From: Chloroflexota bacterium
GTDB taxonomy: Bacteria > Chloroflexota > UBA6077 > JACCZL01
Length of the DNA stretch: 64,000 bases
Reading direction: 5' to 3'
Assembly: GCA_020845495.1 (NCBI GenBank)
Contig: JADLFM010000128.1
Coordinates: 124,001-188,000, forward strand
Below the pieces are notes generated by a model. That model did not search any database. It saw only the letters and a program-made list of their open reading frames with translations, and was not told the origin of the DNA. Below are positions 34,563 to 45,953 of this stretch, piece after piece (position 1 is the first letter of the stretch; every line of letters starts with the position of its first letter). Made by a program: the position numbers and the translations under genes.

Positions 34563-34710
34563 ATAACGATACACCGCCGACGAGACTGACTGACATGCGG
34601 AGGTCAGCCCTGCGACAGAGGAGCGATCGCCGAACAAGTGCCCGGTACCCGCTGGGTGCCGTTCGCCACGATCGCTGCCCCGTGGGTACTCGCCCCCGGG
34701 GCTTCTGTTT
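34563..34710 (+). ncRNA. Structured leader RNA with terminator: riboswitch/attenuator candidate
   Basis: A promoter ends at 34556 and an intrinsic terminator ends near 34710. Between them are a small stem (34590-34594/34603-34607) and a long bulged hairpin: 34622-34629/34669-34676, 34631-34635/34661-34665 and 34644-34650/34654-34660, with an 8-nt bulge AAGUGCCC. The 5' arm of the apical stem can instead pair with the terminator 5' arm (34644-34652 with 34682-34690, 9 bp with two G-U), giving an antiterminator. It lies 210 nt before guaB3-guaA-purB-purC. I recognise none of the known purine, PRPP, ZTP or guanidine motifs. A stand-alone small RNA is the alternative. Confidence 0.55.
34677..34710 (+). 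terminator. Intrinsic terminator of the leader RNA
   Basis: gccccg(t)ggg (34677-34686) pairs with ccc(c)cggggc (34693-34702), one 1x1 mismatch, 6-nt loop, then ttctgttt. The most classical intrinsic terminator in the window. Confidence 0.75.
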
Positions 34711-34745
34711 AGGCGGCCCACTCGCGCCGCCCGCCTGCACGACCA

Positions 34746-34776
34746 CGACGGCCGTCCCTTGTTGGGGCGGCCGTCG
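34746..34776 (+). promoter_or_regulatory. Second leader hairpin with a competing 3' arm
   Basis: Arms 34746-34758 and 34764-34776 form 13 pairs with loop ttgtt. A second copy of cggccgtcg at 34806-34814 could pair with the same 5' arm instead. A further small hairpin lies at 34783-34799. Confidence 0.45.
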
Positions 34777-34919
34777 CGCATTCCGCCTCGTTGTGGCGGA
34801 CTGCACGGCCGTCGCGTGGGGGCCTCGGCATAGAGTGGCCGCTGTACGTGTCGGTCGTACTCGGTGCGGATGCTGATGATGTCGGTGAACGTAGTTCTGG
34901 TCGATTTCTGGAGGTCCAG

Positions 34920-36101
34920 ATGGCGACGAGCCTGACGAGCGCACGATCTATTGATGACGAGTATCGGCCCGGCCCGGGGCGGCGCCTTCGCCACGCGTAT
35001 GGCTTCGACGATGTGGCGCTGGTGCCGGGTACTGTGACCGTCGATCCGAACGACACCGATATCTCCTGGCAACTCGGCTCGCTGCGACTCGGCCTTCCGA
35101 TCCTGGCCTCAGCAATGGATGGCGTGGTCGACCCTTCCTTCGCGCGAGCGCTCGGTCAACTTGGCGGTCTTGCCGTCCTCAACCTGGAGGGGCTACAGGC
35201 TCGCTACGACAACCCCGAGGAGCACCTTGCCGCCATCGCGGATGCGCCGGCCGACGCGGCCACGGAGCTGCTCCAGGGCTTGTATCGCGCGCCAATCCGC
35301 GACGACCTTGTCGGGCGGCGGATTCGTGAGATCAAGGACGGCGGCGTCCTGACCGCCGTCTCAGTGACGCCGGCCCTGGCACGTCGTCTTGCGCCGATTG
35401 CTGTCGAGGCCGGTGCAGACGTGTTCGTCGTGCAATCCACGGTCAGCACCGCGCGCTATCGGTCCCGCAACGAAGGGCTGGACCTGAGCCGCCTCTGCCA
35501 TGAGACACCGCTGCCCGTCGTGGTTGGCAATTGCGTCTCCTTCGCAGCAGCGCTCGAATTGCTCCAGACTGGTGTTAGTGGCCTGCTCATCGGCGTCGGG
35601 CCAGGCTCGGCCTGTACCAGCCGCGAGGTGTTGGGCATCGGGGTTCCGCAGGTGACGGCTACGATGGACTGCGCCGAGGCTCGCGACCTCTTCTACCGTG
35701 AGACCGGCCGCTACGTGCCGATCGTCACGGACGGCGGCATGCGGACCGGCGGGGACGTCTGCAAGGCGATCGCGAGCGGTGCTGACGCCGTTATGCTCGG
35801 CTCGCCGTTTGCCCAGGCTCGCGAAGCAGCCGGACGCGGCAACCATTGGGGTATGGCCACGCCGCACGGCGCGCTGCCGCGTGGCACCCGCATCCGGGTC
35901 GGCGTTCACGGCAGCCTGGAGCAGATCTTGTTCGGGCCGACCTCGCGCACCGATGGCACCCAGAACCTTGTCGGGGCGCTGCGGACGTGCATGGGAGTCT
36001 GCGGGGCCGTCACAATTCAAGAGATGCACGATGTCGAGATGGTCGTCGCGCCAGCAATCAAGACCGAGGGGAAACTGTGGCAGCTAGCGGGGGCCAGGTG
36101 A
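34920..36101 (+). CDS. guaB3: GuaB3-type IMP dehydrogenase-related protein
   Basis: The protein has 393 residues, a TIM barrel without CBS domains, which separates it from classic GuaB. It has [14 protein letters not shown], the catalytic-loop motif [13 protein letters not shown] (Cys at the nucleophile site) and [15 protein letters not shown]. Cyanobacterial GuaB3 has been reported as a GMP reductase; here the role in GMP/IMP balance is inferred. ATG 34920 has GGAGG (34910-34914). The stop overlaps the guaA start by four bases (GTGA), so they are co-translated. Confidence 0.9.
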   Translation: MATSLTSARSIDDEYRPGPGRRLRHAYGFDDVALVPGTVTVDPNDTDISWQLGSLRLGLPILASAMDGVVDPSFARALGQLGGLAVLNLEGLQARYDNPEEHLAAIADAPADAATELLQGLYRAPIRDDLVGRRIREIKDGGVLTAVSVTPALARRLAPIAVEAGADVFVVQSTVSTARYRSRNEGLDLSRLCHETPLPVVVGNCVSFAAALELLQTGVSGLLIGVGPGSACTSREVLGIGVPQVTATMDCAEARDLFYRETGRYVPIVTDGGMRTGGDVCKAIASGADAVMLGSPFAQAREAAGRGNHWGMATPHGALPRGTRIRVGVHGSLEQILFGPTSRTDGTQNLVGALRTCMGVCGAVTIQEMHDVEMVVAPAIKTEGKLWQLAGAR

Positions 36102-37798
36102 ACGAGGAAGAAACGCCAGGCCTGGGTGAGTCGCATCGCCTGGCTATCTCCGGGGACGTCGAGGTCGGGACGTACCTGGAGATCGGCGGTGCGGTTGCCG
36201 TGGCGAACCAGCCGCACGGACACGAGGCTGAGCGGGCCGGCCGAAGCAACCGCCCGCCGACCCGTGACTGTATCGCGATCTTAGATTTCGGCTCCCAGTA
36301 CAGCCAGTTGATCGCCCGGCGTGTCCGCGAGGCCCACGTCTACTGTGAACTGCTCCCCCACGACGTGGATGCCGCGCGCATCGCCGCGCTCAACCCGCGG
36401 GGCTTCATCCTGAGCGGCGGCCCGGCCAGCGTCTATGAGGAACACGCCCCCCAGATCCCGGCCTTCGTGCTCGACAGCGGCCTGCCAATCCTCGGTATTT
36501 GCTACGGCATGCAGCTTCTGGCACATCAGCTCGGCGGGGCGGTCGCCCAGAGCGGCAAGCGCGAGTACGGGCCGGCCGTGCTCGAACGGACCGGCGACAG
36601 CGCGGGTATCTTCGCCGACTTGCCCGATTCGTTCGCGGTCTGGATGAGCCACGGCGACAACGTCACCCAGGTGCCGTCCGGCTTCAGCGTCGTGGCGACG
36701 AGCGACAACTCCCACGTCGCGGCGATGATGGACCCCCAGGGACGGGTGGGCATCCAGTTCCACCCTGAGGTCGTCCACACCCCGCTCGGCAAGGAGATCA
36801 TCCGCAACTTCCTGTACCGGGTGTGCCACTGCGAAGGAAGCTGGACCTCCGGCAACTACATCGACCGTGCCGTTGAAGATATCCGCGCTCAGGTCGGGGG
36901 CGGGCGGGTGATTTGTGCGCTGTCCGGCGGCGTCGACTCGGCGGTGGCGGCGACGCTGATTCAGCGCGCGGTCGGCGACCAGTTGACCTGCATTTTCGTG
37001 GACAATGGCTTGCTCCGACGCGAGGAGGCCGAGCGGACAATCGCGACGTTTGGCAAGCATCTCCATTTCGACCTGCGGGCAGTGGACGCCTCGTCGCGCT
37101 TCCTTACCCGCCTCGAAGGCGTGACCGACCCGGAGCAGAAGCGCAAGATCGTCGGCGGCGAGTTCATCCGGGTCTTCGCTGAGGAGGCCCGCAAGCTTGG
37201 CACGATCGACTTCCTGGCCCAGGGGACACTCTACCCAGACGTCATCGAGAGCACCGCACCCGAGACGAAGGCAGCGGCGAAGATCAAGACCCACCACAAC
37301 GTGGGCGGGCTGCCGCCGGACCTCCCGTTCAAGCTAATCGAGCCGCTGCGCTACCTGTTCAAGGACGAGGTTCGCGAGGTTGGTATGGCGCTCGGGCTGC
37401 CGGAAGATATGGTCTGGCGCCAGCCTTTCCCAGGCCCGGGCCTCTCGATCCGCATCCTCGGCGACGTCACCCCGGAGCGGCTCGAGATGGTGCGCGGCGC
37501 CGACTGGGTGGTGATGAACGAGATCAAGCAGGCGGGGTTGTACCGTCAGGTCTGGCAGAGCTTCGCCGTCTTGACGCCACTCCGCACCGTCGGCGTGATG
37601 GGTGATTCCCGGACCTATGGCAACATGGTTGCCATTCGGATCGTCACATCCGACGACGGCATGACGGCGGACTGGGCGCGCGTCCCCTACGACGTGCTGG
37701 CGCGGATCTCGAATCGGATCGTCAACGAGGTCGCGGGGGTGAATCGAGTCTGCTTCGACATCACCTCGAAGCCGCCGGGAACGATCGAGTGGGAGTGA
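36098..37798 (+). CDS. guaA: GMP synthase (glutamine-hydrolysing) with N-terminal extension
   Basis: The protein has 566 residues. A glutamine amidotransferase domain (from about 57: [21 protein letters not shown]) has the nucleophile Cys135 in [10 protein letters not shown] and the His/Glu of FHPEVVHT. The ATP pyrophosphatase P-loop is [11 protein letters not shown]; the dimerisation domain ends KPPGTIEWE. It converts XMP to GMP. Usual proteins are about 510-525 residues; the first 56 residues here are an acidic, unrelated extension. The start at GTG 36098 is forced by overlap with guaB3; no alternative ATG lies at the domain border. Confidence 0.95.
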   Translation: MNEEETPGLGESHRLAISGDVEVGTYLEIGGAVAVANQPHGHEAERAGRSNRPPTRDCIAILDFGSQYSQLIARRVREAHVYCELLPHDVDAARIAALNPRGFILSGGPASVYEEHAPQIPAFVLDSGLPILGICYGMQLLAHQLGGAVAQSGKREYGPAVLERTGDSAGIFADLPDSFAVWMSHGDNVTQVPSGFSVVATSDNSHVAAMMDPQGRVGIQFHPEVVHTPLGKEIIRNFLYRVCHCEGSWTSGNYIDRAVEDIRAQVGGGRVICALSGGVDSAVAATLIQRAVGDQLTCIFVDNGLLRREEAERTIATFGKHLHFDLRAVDASSRFLTRLEGVTDPEQKRKIVGGEFIRVFAEEARKLGTIDFLAQGTLYPDVIESTAPETKAAAKIKTHHNVGGLPPDLPFKLIEPLRYLFKDEVREVGMALGLPEDMVWRQPFPGPGLSIRILGDVTPERLEMVRGADWVVMNEIKQAGLYRQVWQSFAVLTPLRTVGVMGDSRTYGNMVAIRIVTSDDGMTADWARVPYDVLARISNRIVNEVAGVNRVCFDITSKPPGTIEWE

Positions 37799-37828
37799 GC
37801 GTCTGTGTCCCACGCGCGGACTGAAGCG

Positions 37829-38047
37829 TCCCTCACCCCCGGCCCCCCTCCTGCACGCGGGCGAGGGGCCGGGGGTGAGGACACCTGGTCGGCGATGCAG
37901 TTCGGGCTCGCCCCGCACGCGGGCGAGGGGCGACGGCGGGACGTCCACTGCCCATCCACCGATCGGGAGCGGGATGCCGGTAACCACAACGCCACGCCTC
38001 TTGCTCCCCCTCGCCCGCGTGCGGGAGAAGGGGCTGGGGGGTGAGGG
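37829..38047. repeat. Cluster of three REP-like GC-rich hairpins
   Basis: First: cctcacccccggcccc... pairs with ...ggggccgggggtgagg (about 37831-37880). Second: a compact unit around 37908-37932 (gctcgccc-cgcacgc-gggcgagg). Third: about 37999-38047, with ccctcgcccgcgtgcgggag and a trailing ggggtgagg. They share a core such as gcacgcgggcgagg, as in interspersed REP-type elements of this phylum. They lie between guaA and purB. Confidence 0.65.
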
Positions 38048-38089
38048 CACCTCGGGCGCAGCCCTGATACGTACGGAGCGGATGATTCG

Positions 38090-39403
38090 GTGATTCCACG
38101 GTATTCGCACCCCGAGATGGCTCGGGTCTGGTCAGACGAGAACAAGTACGAGTGCTGGCGGCGCGTCGAAGTAGCCGTCTGCGAAGCCTGGGCCGAACAG
38201 GGCATCGTTCCGCGTGATGCCCTGCCGGCGATTCAGGCGGCGACGTTCAGCCTGGAGCGGATCGAGCAAGTCTTCGCCGAGACTCGCCACGACGTCATTG
38301 CCTTCGTGCGGAGTCTGGCGGAGTCGGCCGGCCCGTCCGGCCGCTACATTCACTTCGGGCTCACCTCCTCCGATGTCTGGGACACCGCCACCTCGCTGCA
38401 ACTCGTCGAGGCGACCGATATCCTGGCTGACGATCTGGAGCGGGTCGAAGCGGCCGTTGCCCGGCTGGCCGTCGAGCACCGACGGACCCCCTGTATCGGC
38501 CGCTCGCACGGCATCCACGCCGAGCCCACCACGTTCGGGCATAAGCTTGCTGTCTGGGTGGCGATGCTGCGGCGCGACCGGATCCGGCTCCAACAGGCTC
38601 GGACCGAGATCGGCGTCGGAAAGATCTCCGGCGCGGTGGGGACCCACGCCAACGTCCCGGCGCGGGTCGAGGAAGTCGTCTGCGAGCGGCTGGGGCTGGC
38701 CGTCTCGCCGGCCTCGACCCAGATCCTTCAGCGTGACCGCCATGCCGCGTACGTGGCAGTGCTGGCCGTCGTCGCGGCGACCCTCGAGATGATGGCGACC
38801 GAGCTACGGGCGCTCCAGCGGACCGAGGTTGGCGAGGTCGCGGAGCCGTTCTCGGCGGGGCAGCAAGGCTCGTCCTCGATGCCCCACAAGCGCAACCCGG
38901 AGCTTGGCGAGCGGATCACCGGGCTGGCGCGGGTGATCCGAGCGGCGGCGGTCCCGGCACTCGAAGACGTGGCGCTCTGGCACGAGCGGGACATCAGTCA
39001 CTCGTCGGTCGAGCGGATCATCTTCCCGGATGCAACCATCGGTCTCGACTACATGCTGCGGCTGTTCGCCACCATTATCGAAGGGCTCCAGGTCTTCCCC
39101 GAGCGGATGCGCGCCAACATCGACCTGACGCACGGGCTCGTCTTCTCGGAGCGGGTGCTGCTCAAACTGGTCGAGTCGGGCATGGCCCGCAATGACGCCT
39201 ACCTGATCGTTCAAGGTACGGCCAGGCGGGTCTGGGCCGGCGAAGGTGACTTGCGGACGCTGCTGGCCAAAGATTCTCGGGTGACCGAGCGCCTGACTCC
39301 CGAGCAGCTAGACGACTGCTTCGAACTGGAGTACCACTTGCGGAACGTGGACGTGGCCTTCGAGCGACTCGGCCTGCTGCCAGTCGGCGCCGAAGCGCAC
39401 TGA
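38090..39403 (+). CDS. purB: Adenylosuccinate lyase
   Basis: The protein has 437 residues. It starts IPRYSHPEMARVWSDENKY, contains TSSDVWDTATSLQL, the catalytic His region GRSHGIHAEPTTFGHK and the fumarase/lyase signature GSSSMPHKRNPELGE. It catalyses two purine steps (SAICAR to AICAR and adenylosuccinate to AMP). GTG 38090; SD ggagcgg about 9 nt upstream. It belongs to the purine block with purC downstream. Confidence 0.96.
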   Translation: MIPRYSHPEMARVWSDENKYECWRRVEVAVCEAWAEQGIVPRDALPAIQAATFSLERIEQVFAETRHDVIAFVRSLAESAGPSGRYIHFGLTSSDVWDTATSLQLVEATDILADDLERVEAAVARLAVEHRRTPCIGRSHGIHAEPTTFGHKLAVWVAMLRRDRIRLQQARTEIGVGKISGAVGTHANVPARVEEVVCERLGLAVSPASTQILQRDRHAAYVAVLAVVAATLEMMATELRALQRTEVGEVAEPFSAGQQGSSSMPHKRNPELGERITGLARVIRAAAVPALEDVALWHERDISHSSVERIIFPDATIGLDYMLRLFATIIEGLQVFPERMRANIDLTHGLVFSERVLLKLVESGMARNDAYLIVQGTARRVWAGEGDLRTLLAKDSRVTERLTPEQLDDCFELEYHLRNVDVAFERLGLLPVGAEAH

Positions 39404-39481
39404 GGCCGAGACGATGCAGGCAGGAATGCATGCAACGATCCGGGCAGCGTGGACGCCGCTCCGCGGCAGAGGACGGCAATC

Positions 39482-40411
39482 ATGATCCGACATCCGTTCC
39501 TCGACGGCGGTGAGGCACCCCCGCCGCTCGGGGAGATCGGCCTGCCGGAACTCCCGTTGCTCGCGCGGGGCAAGGTCCGCGAGATCTACGACCTGGGCAA
39601 CCGGCTGCTGTTGGTGGCGACCGACCGGGTGTCGGCGTTCGACGTCATCCTGCCTGAGCCAATCCCAGGCAAGGGCATCGTCCTCTCCTCGCTCTCGGCA
39701 TTCTGGTTCGAGCGGTTCCGCGACGTGGTGCCCAACCACTTCCTCTCTGACGACCCGGCCGACTGGCCGCCCGAGGTGAAGCCGCACGCCGACCGCCTGC
39801 TCGGCCGGGCGATGCTCGTGCAGCGTTGCCAGCGCCTCGACGTGGAGTGCGTTGTCCGGGGCTACCTGGCCGGCTCGGGTTGGGCCGAGTACCGGCAGCA
39901 GGGGACACTCGCCGGCGAGCCGCTGCCGGCCGGGCTGGTCGAAGCCGCACGCCTGCCGGAGCCGCGCTTCACGCCGTCGACCAAAGCTGCCAAGGGCCAC
40001 GACGAGCCGATCACCCGCCGGCACCTGGCGGAGATGGTCGGGCAGACGTTGGCCGCGCACCTCGAAGAATTGAGCCTGCTACTCTATCGCCGCGCCCATG
40101 AGTATGCGCTGGCGCGGGGGATCATCCTGGCTGACACCAAGTTCGAGTTTGGGCTGCTCGGCGACCGGGTCCTCCAGATCGACGAGTCACTGACGCCAGA
40201 CTCGTCGCGCTTCTGGCCGGCGGTTGACTACCGTCCGGGCCGGACGCCTCCCTCGCTGGACAAGCAGCCGATCCGCGACCTTCTAGACGCGAGCGGCTGG
40301 GACCGCCGCCCGCCACCCCCCCACCTGTCAGCAGCCGTCGTGCACGAAACATCTGAGCGCTACCGCGAAGCCTTCCGCCGGCTGGCCGGTTCCTCGGCGT
40401 CGATCTCTTGA
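39482..40411 (+). CDS. purC: Phosphoribosylaminoimidazole-succinocarboxamide synthase
   Basis: The protein has 309 residues. Motifs are LARGKVREIYDLG, TDRVSAFDVILPEPIPGKG, VECVVRGYLAGSGWAEY and TKFEFGLL, characteristic of SAICAR synthetase. It makes the substrate for PurB in de novo purine synthesis. ATG 39482 fits the family; the frame reaches 39449. It ends the purine block; the next gene is convergent. Confidence 0.95.
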   Translation: MIRHPFLDGGEAPPPLGEIGLPELPLLARGKVREIYDLGNRLLLVATDRVSAFDVILPEPIPGKGIVLSSLSAFWFERFRDVVPNHFLSDDPADWPPEVKPHADRLLGRAMLVQRCQRLDVECVVRGYLAGSGWAEYRQQGTLAGEPLPAGLVEAARLPEPRFTPSTKAAKGHDEPITRRHLAEMVGQTLAAHLEELSLLLYRRAHEYALARGIILADTKFEFGLLGDRVLQIDESLTPDSSRFWPAVDYRPGRTPPSLDKQPIRDLLDASGWDRRPPPPHLSAAVVHETSERYREAFRRLAGSSASIS

Positions 40412-40512
40412 GCGCTGGCGCCCGCTCACACCGAGATGGGGTGCGCCGCGCCAGGGCCGAGACTCGTCTGCCACGAGCCTTCAGGCGCACTCCTTCATGC
40501 TGGCATCGCCAC

Positions 40513-40537
40513 GTCACTCTCCATCTGGGAGAGTGGC
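40513..40537. terminator. Stem-loop between convergent purC and PHP genes
   Basis: cactctcc (40515-40522) pairs with ggagagtg (40528-40535), extendable to 40513/40537, short loop. It lies between converging genes. Confidence 0.45.
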
Positions 40538-40595
40538 AGCGGCTGAAACGGGGTGGAGCCCCTCGGGCGCGTCACGAGGTCAGGCGGGGGCAGAG

Positions 40596-41450
40596 CTACG
40601 CGGCCAGGGCATCGAGCAGGCGCGCATACACCGAATAGGGAACGTGCTGCGAGCCGATGCGTGGCCCGTAGGACGTGCGCGGCCCGTGGCAATCCGAGCC
40701 CCCCACAGGCACCAGGCCCAGGGTCTCGGCGACGGCGGCGTAGTGCGCTCGCTCCGATGCTCCGTGAACGATCTGCCACACTTCTAGACCGTCCAGGCCG
40801 GCGTCTGCCAGCGGGCGAAGGTCTATGGCGTCGAGCAGCGGGCGGTTGCGGAGGATCTTGGCCGGGTGAGCCAGCGCGCTGACACCGCCAGCCCCACGGA
40901 CGAGCGCGATTGCCTCGACGGCCGTGTAAGCGCGCGGCTCGCGGCTGGCGAGGCGCAGCAGCCGCCCACCCTCGCTCGTCCGCCGCAAGACGCCATGCTG
41001 TACCATCGCCAGCACCAGCGCAGCGCCGTTGGCGTAGCGGACGCGGTACCGCTCGAGGTCTTCGGCTGCGATGGGCGTGCCAGCCTCCGCGAGCGCGCGC
41101 AGCACGTCTTCCACGTGCTCGGCCATGAGCGCGCGGCCCCGTTCGAGCGCCGCGACGAGGCCAGGATCGGCTGGATCGATGCCGTAGCCCAGCACGTGGA
41201 CGGTGCGGCCGTCCCAGTCAGCCGTCAACTCGACCCCGGGCAGGAGGGCGATGCCGTGCTCGGCGGCCGCTTCGGCTGCCTCCGCGAGCCCGCTCAGCAC
41301 GTCGTGGTCGGTGATGCTGATGGCGGTCAGCCCGCGTGTGACCGCCTCCTCGACGACGCGGCGTGGCTCCCAACGGCCGTCGGAGCGCGTGGTATGTAGA
41401 TGCAGATCGACGTAACGATCGTCGGTCATCGGGTCGGGCAGTGCTGGCAT
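40596..41450 (-). CDS. PHP-domain phosphoesterase (TrpH/YciV-like)
   Basis: The protein has 284 residues. All PHP metal motifs are visible: YVDLHLHTTRSDG, ISITDHD, LLPGVEL, VSALAHP and GGSDCHG. Related enzymes are 5'-3' exoribonucleases or 3',5'-nucleoside bisphosphatases (RNase AM family). It is cytoplasmic. ATG 41450 is used; ATG 41429 (MTDDRYVD) is also possible. It is divergent from the phosphomannomutase gene. Confidence 0.87.
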   Translation of the reverse strand: MPALPDPMTDDRYVDLHLHTTRSDGRWEPRRVVEEAVTRGLTAISITDHDVLSGLAEAAEAAAEHGIALLPGVELTADWDGRTVHVLGYGIDPADPGLVAALERGRALMAEHVEDVLRALAEAGTPIAAEDLERYRVRYANGAALVLAMVQHGVLRRTSEGGRLLRLASREPRAYTAVEAIALVRGAGGVSALAHPAKILRNRPLLDAIDLRPLADAGLDGLEVWQIVHGASERAHYAAVAETLGLVPVGGSDCHGPRTSYGPRIGSQHVPYSVYARLLDALAA

Positions 41451-41564
41451 CCCGAGGTTCTACCATGCTGAGCCATCCGGGCGGCGTCCGGCATCATGGT
41501 ACGATCTTCAGGCGACGAATCCTGGTGAGCCTTCGAGTGGAGCCGCGGCGTTGGGTGACGCAAG

Positions 41565-41580
41565 GCCTTCGAGTGAAGGC
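41565..41580 (+). promoter_or_regulatory. Hairpin before phosphomannomutase gene
   Basis: gccttc-gagt-gaaggc, 6-bp perfect stem, just ahead of the SD GGGAG. gccttcgagtg also occurs at about 41529, giving a direct repeat. Confidence 0.35.
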
Positions 41581-41595
41581 GGGAGTTGATGACTG

Positions 41596-42999
41596 ATGAG
41601 CGTGCAGGGTGGGGCGCCCGCGATCAATCCCCTTATGTTCCGCGCGTACGACATCCGCGGCCTGGCGGGGTCCGACTTGACTCCTGAGGTGACGCGCCGA
41701 ATCGGGCAGGCCTGGGGGACGTGGCTGCGGCGGCATGGCGGTACGTCGATGGTCGTCGGCGGCGATCTGCGCCCGCATACCCCGGGCCTCAAGTCAACCT
41801 TCATCGAGGGTGCGCTCGCGGCCGGCTGCGACGTGACCGACATCGGCAGCGCCACGTCGCCGCTCATGTACTTCGCGACCATCGAGCGGAAGACTGACGG
41901 CGGCGTCAACATCACCGCCAGTCACAACCCGGTCGAGTACAACGGCATCAAGATGGTCGCGGCCGAGGCGCTGCCGATTTCTGAGGAGGAGATCCGCGAG
42001 GTCCGCGACCTTGCCATCTCGGAAGACTTCGAGCACGGTCAGGGGGCGCTCGACTCCTGGGATCCGCAAGAGGCGTACTTCCACCACCTCACCTCCTCGT
42101 TTAGTCTGGCCCGCCCGATGAAGGTCGTGGCGGACACCGGCAACGGCGTCGCCGGCCTGTTCGTGCCGGAAGGGCTGCGCCGGCTGGGCTGTGAGGTGGT
42201 GGAGCTGTACACCGAGCCAGACAGCACCTTCCCGAACCACCTGCCCGACCCCGAGAAGGAAGAGAACATGCGCGACCTGATGGCGCTGGTGCCGAAGGTC
42301 GGGGCCGAGGTCGGGCTGGCCTGGGACGGCGACGGCGACCGTCTGGGCGTCTGCGACGAGAAGGGCCACCGCTGGGAGTCCGACTTCATCAACATCCTGC
42401 TCGCCCGCGACTTGCTCACCCGGCACCCTGGCGCGACGGTGCTGCTCGACGTGAAGTCGTCGATCAACGCGCTCGAAGACATCAAGGCGCACGGCGGCAA
42501 GCCGGTTCTTGGCAAGACCGGCCACTCGTTCATGAAGCGGCGGATGAAGGCAGAGGGAATCTTGCTCGGCGGCGAGTTGTCCGGGCATATGTTCCTGGCC
42601 GAGGGCTACTACCCGATCGACGACGGTCTGTTTGCAGCGGCGCGCTTGCTCAGCATCCTCTCACGCTCCGACAAGCCGCTCTCCCAGCAGTTCGAGTCTT
42701 TGCCGAAGCTGTACGCGACCGAACTGATCCAACTGCACTGCCCGGACGACAAGAAGTTCCAGGTGGTGCGCGAGATGCGCGATGCGCTGGCGGCGACGTA
42801 CCCGGTCAACGACATCGACGGAGCGCGGGCCGACTTCGGCGACGGATGGGCGCTGGTCCGCAACTCGAACACCTCGCCGTCGTTGACGGTGCGCTGCGAG
42901 GCCCGCACGCCCGAGGCACTCGCTCGGATCATGGAGGAGATGCGCGGGCTGCTGGCCCAGCACCCCAGCGTCGACATGAGCGACTGGCCCAAGGAGTAG
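41596..42999 (+). CDS. Phosphomannomutase/phosphoglucomutase
   Basis: The protein has 467 residues. Phosphoserine loop TASHNPVEYNGIK, metal loop DGDGDRLGV, sugar loop GGELSGHMF and phosphate-binding C-terminal domain RNSNTSPSLTVR are all intact. It interconverts hexose 1- and 6-phosphates, which fits supply of GDP-mannose for the mannosyltransferases near the window ends (inference). ATG 41596 with GGGAG upstream. Confidence 0.93.
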   Translation: MSVQGGAPAINPLMFRAYDIRGLAGSDLTPEVTRRIGQAWGTWLRRHGGTSMVVGGDLRPHTPGLKSTFIEGALAAGCDVTDIGSATSPLMYFATIERKTDGGVNITASHNPVEYNGIKMVAAEALPISEEEIREVRDLAISEDFEHGQGALDSWDPQEAYFHHLTSSFSLARPMKVVADTGNGVAGLFVPEGLRRLGCEVVELYTEPDSTFPNHLPDPEKEENMRDLMALVPKVGAEVGLAWDGDGDRLGVCDEKGHRWESDFINILLARDLLTRHPGATVLLDVKSSINALEDIKAHGGKPVLGKTGHSFMKRRMKAEGILLGGELSGHMFLAEGYYPIDDGLFAAARLLSILSRSDKPLSQQFESLPKLYATELIQLHCPDDKKFQVVREMRDALAATYPVNDIDGARADFGDGWALVRNSNTSPSLTVRCEARTPEALARIMEEMRGLLAQHPSVDMSDWPKE

Positions 43000-43027
43000 C
43001 GGTTAGGGCCCTGGGCGTCACGGCCTC

Positions 43028-43075
43028 GGCTGACCGGCTGACCGGCTGACCGGCTGACCGGCTGACCGGCCGACC
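43028..43075 (+). repeat. Tandem 8-bp repeats (5 perfect plus 1)
   Basis: ggctgacc five times then ggccgacc, between the mutase and clpC genes. Confidence 0.9.
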
Positions 43076-43113
43076 GCGGCGCTCGCGCTGCAGCCTCGGT
43101 CGGCGCGTGACGA

Positions 43114-43154
43114 CAAGGAGGTCCGCTCCCCTCAATGGGGAGCGGACCTCCTTG
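43114..43154. terminator. 18-bp bidirectional terminator stem
   Basis: Arms 43114-43131 and 43137-43154 are perfectly complementary with loop tcaat. It lies between the convergent mutase and clpC genes. The strongest hairpin in the window. Confidence 0.75.
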
Positions 43155-43176
43155 ATGCCTTCGCCGGCCGATCCGG

Positions 43177-45624
<2,448 letters not shown>

Positions 45625-45698
45625 CTGGAACGTCCTCTCCCACCGAGGGGTCACCACAGGCCCGGCGGACGTTGTCTCCCGCCAGACTTGCTAACGTG

Positions 45699-45704
45699 AT
45701 TATA
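45699..45704 (-). promoter_or_regulatory. TATAAT -10 of clpC
   Basis: Perfect TATAAT on the minus strand in an AT-rich island, about 75 nt before the start. The -35 is poor (TTAGCG, 19-nt spacer). No CIRCE or HAIR heat-shock motif was found nearby. Confidence 0.5.
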
Positions 45705-45846
45705 AACCTTTGTGTCCCAGGTACGCTAAACCTGCTGCGAGGAGTGTGACAGCCTGCGTAGTCGCGGGATGTCTCGGGTCGGGTGGCGAGCCGTGCTGTG
45801 AGCGGACGGATCCGGCCGCCTACGCCGACACTACCTAAAACGCGGA

Positions 45847-45877
45847 CCGGCCGCGTCCTATTCCAGAACGCGGCCGG
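45847..45877 (-). terminator. Stem-loop after the LLM gene
   Basis: ccggccgcgt (45847-45856) pairs with acgcggccgg (45868-45877); on the minus strand a TTTT follows six bases later. The rest of 45705-45953 is empty. Confidence 0.5.
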
Positions 45878-45953
45878 CCATGCGCACTCGATCGTCAGCC
45901 GAGAGGGGTTTGGTAGTCAGGAGCGGCTGGGAGAGGTACCTGCCCGTGGAAGC

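Noticed and set aside
34563..34710. Known riboswitch classes (purine, ZTP, PRPP/guanidine, THF), SRP or 6S RNA
   Set aside because: The conserved core sequences I know for these are not present; a covariance search is still needed.
43114..43154. Perfect SD-like aaggaggt as a translation start
   Set aside because: It is part of an 18-bp terminator stem with no ORF after it.
45625..45760. CIRCE, HAIR or CtsR sites at clpC
   Set aside because: No matching inverted or direct repeats; only a TATAAT element.
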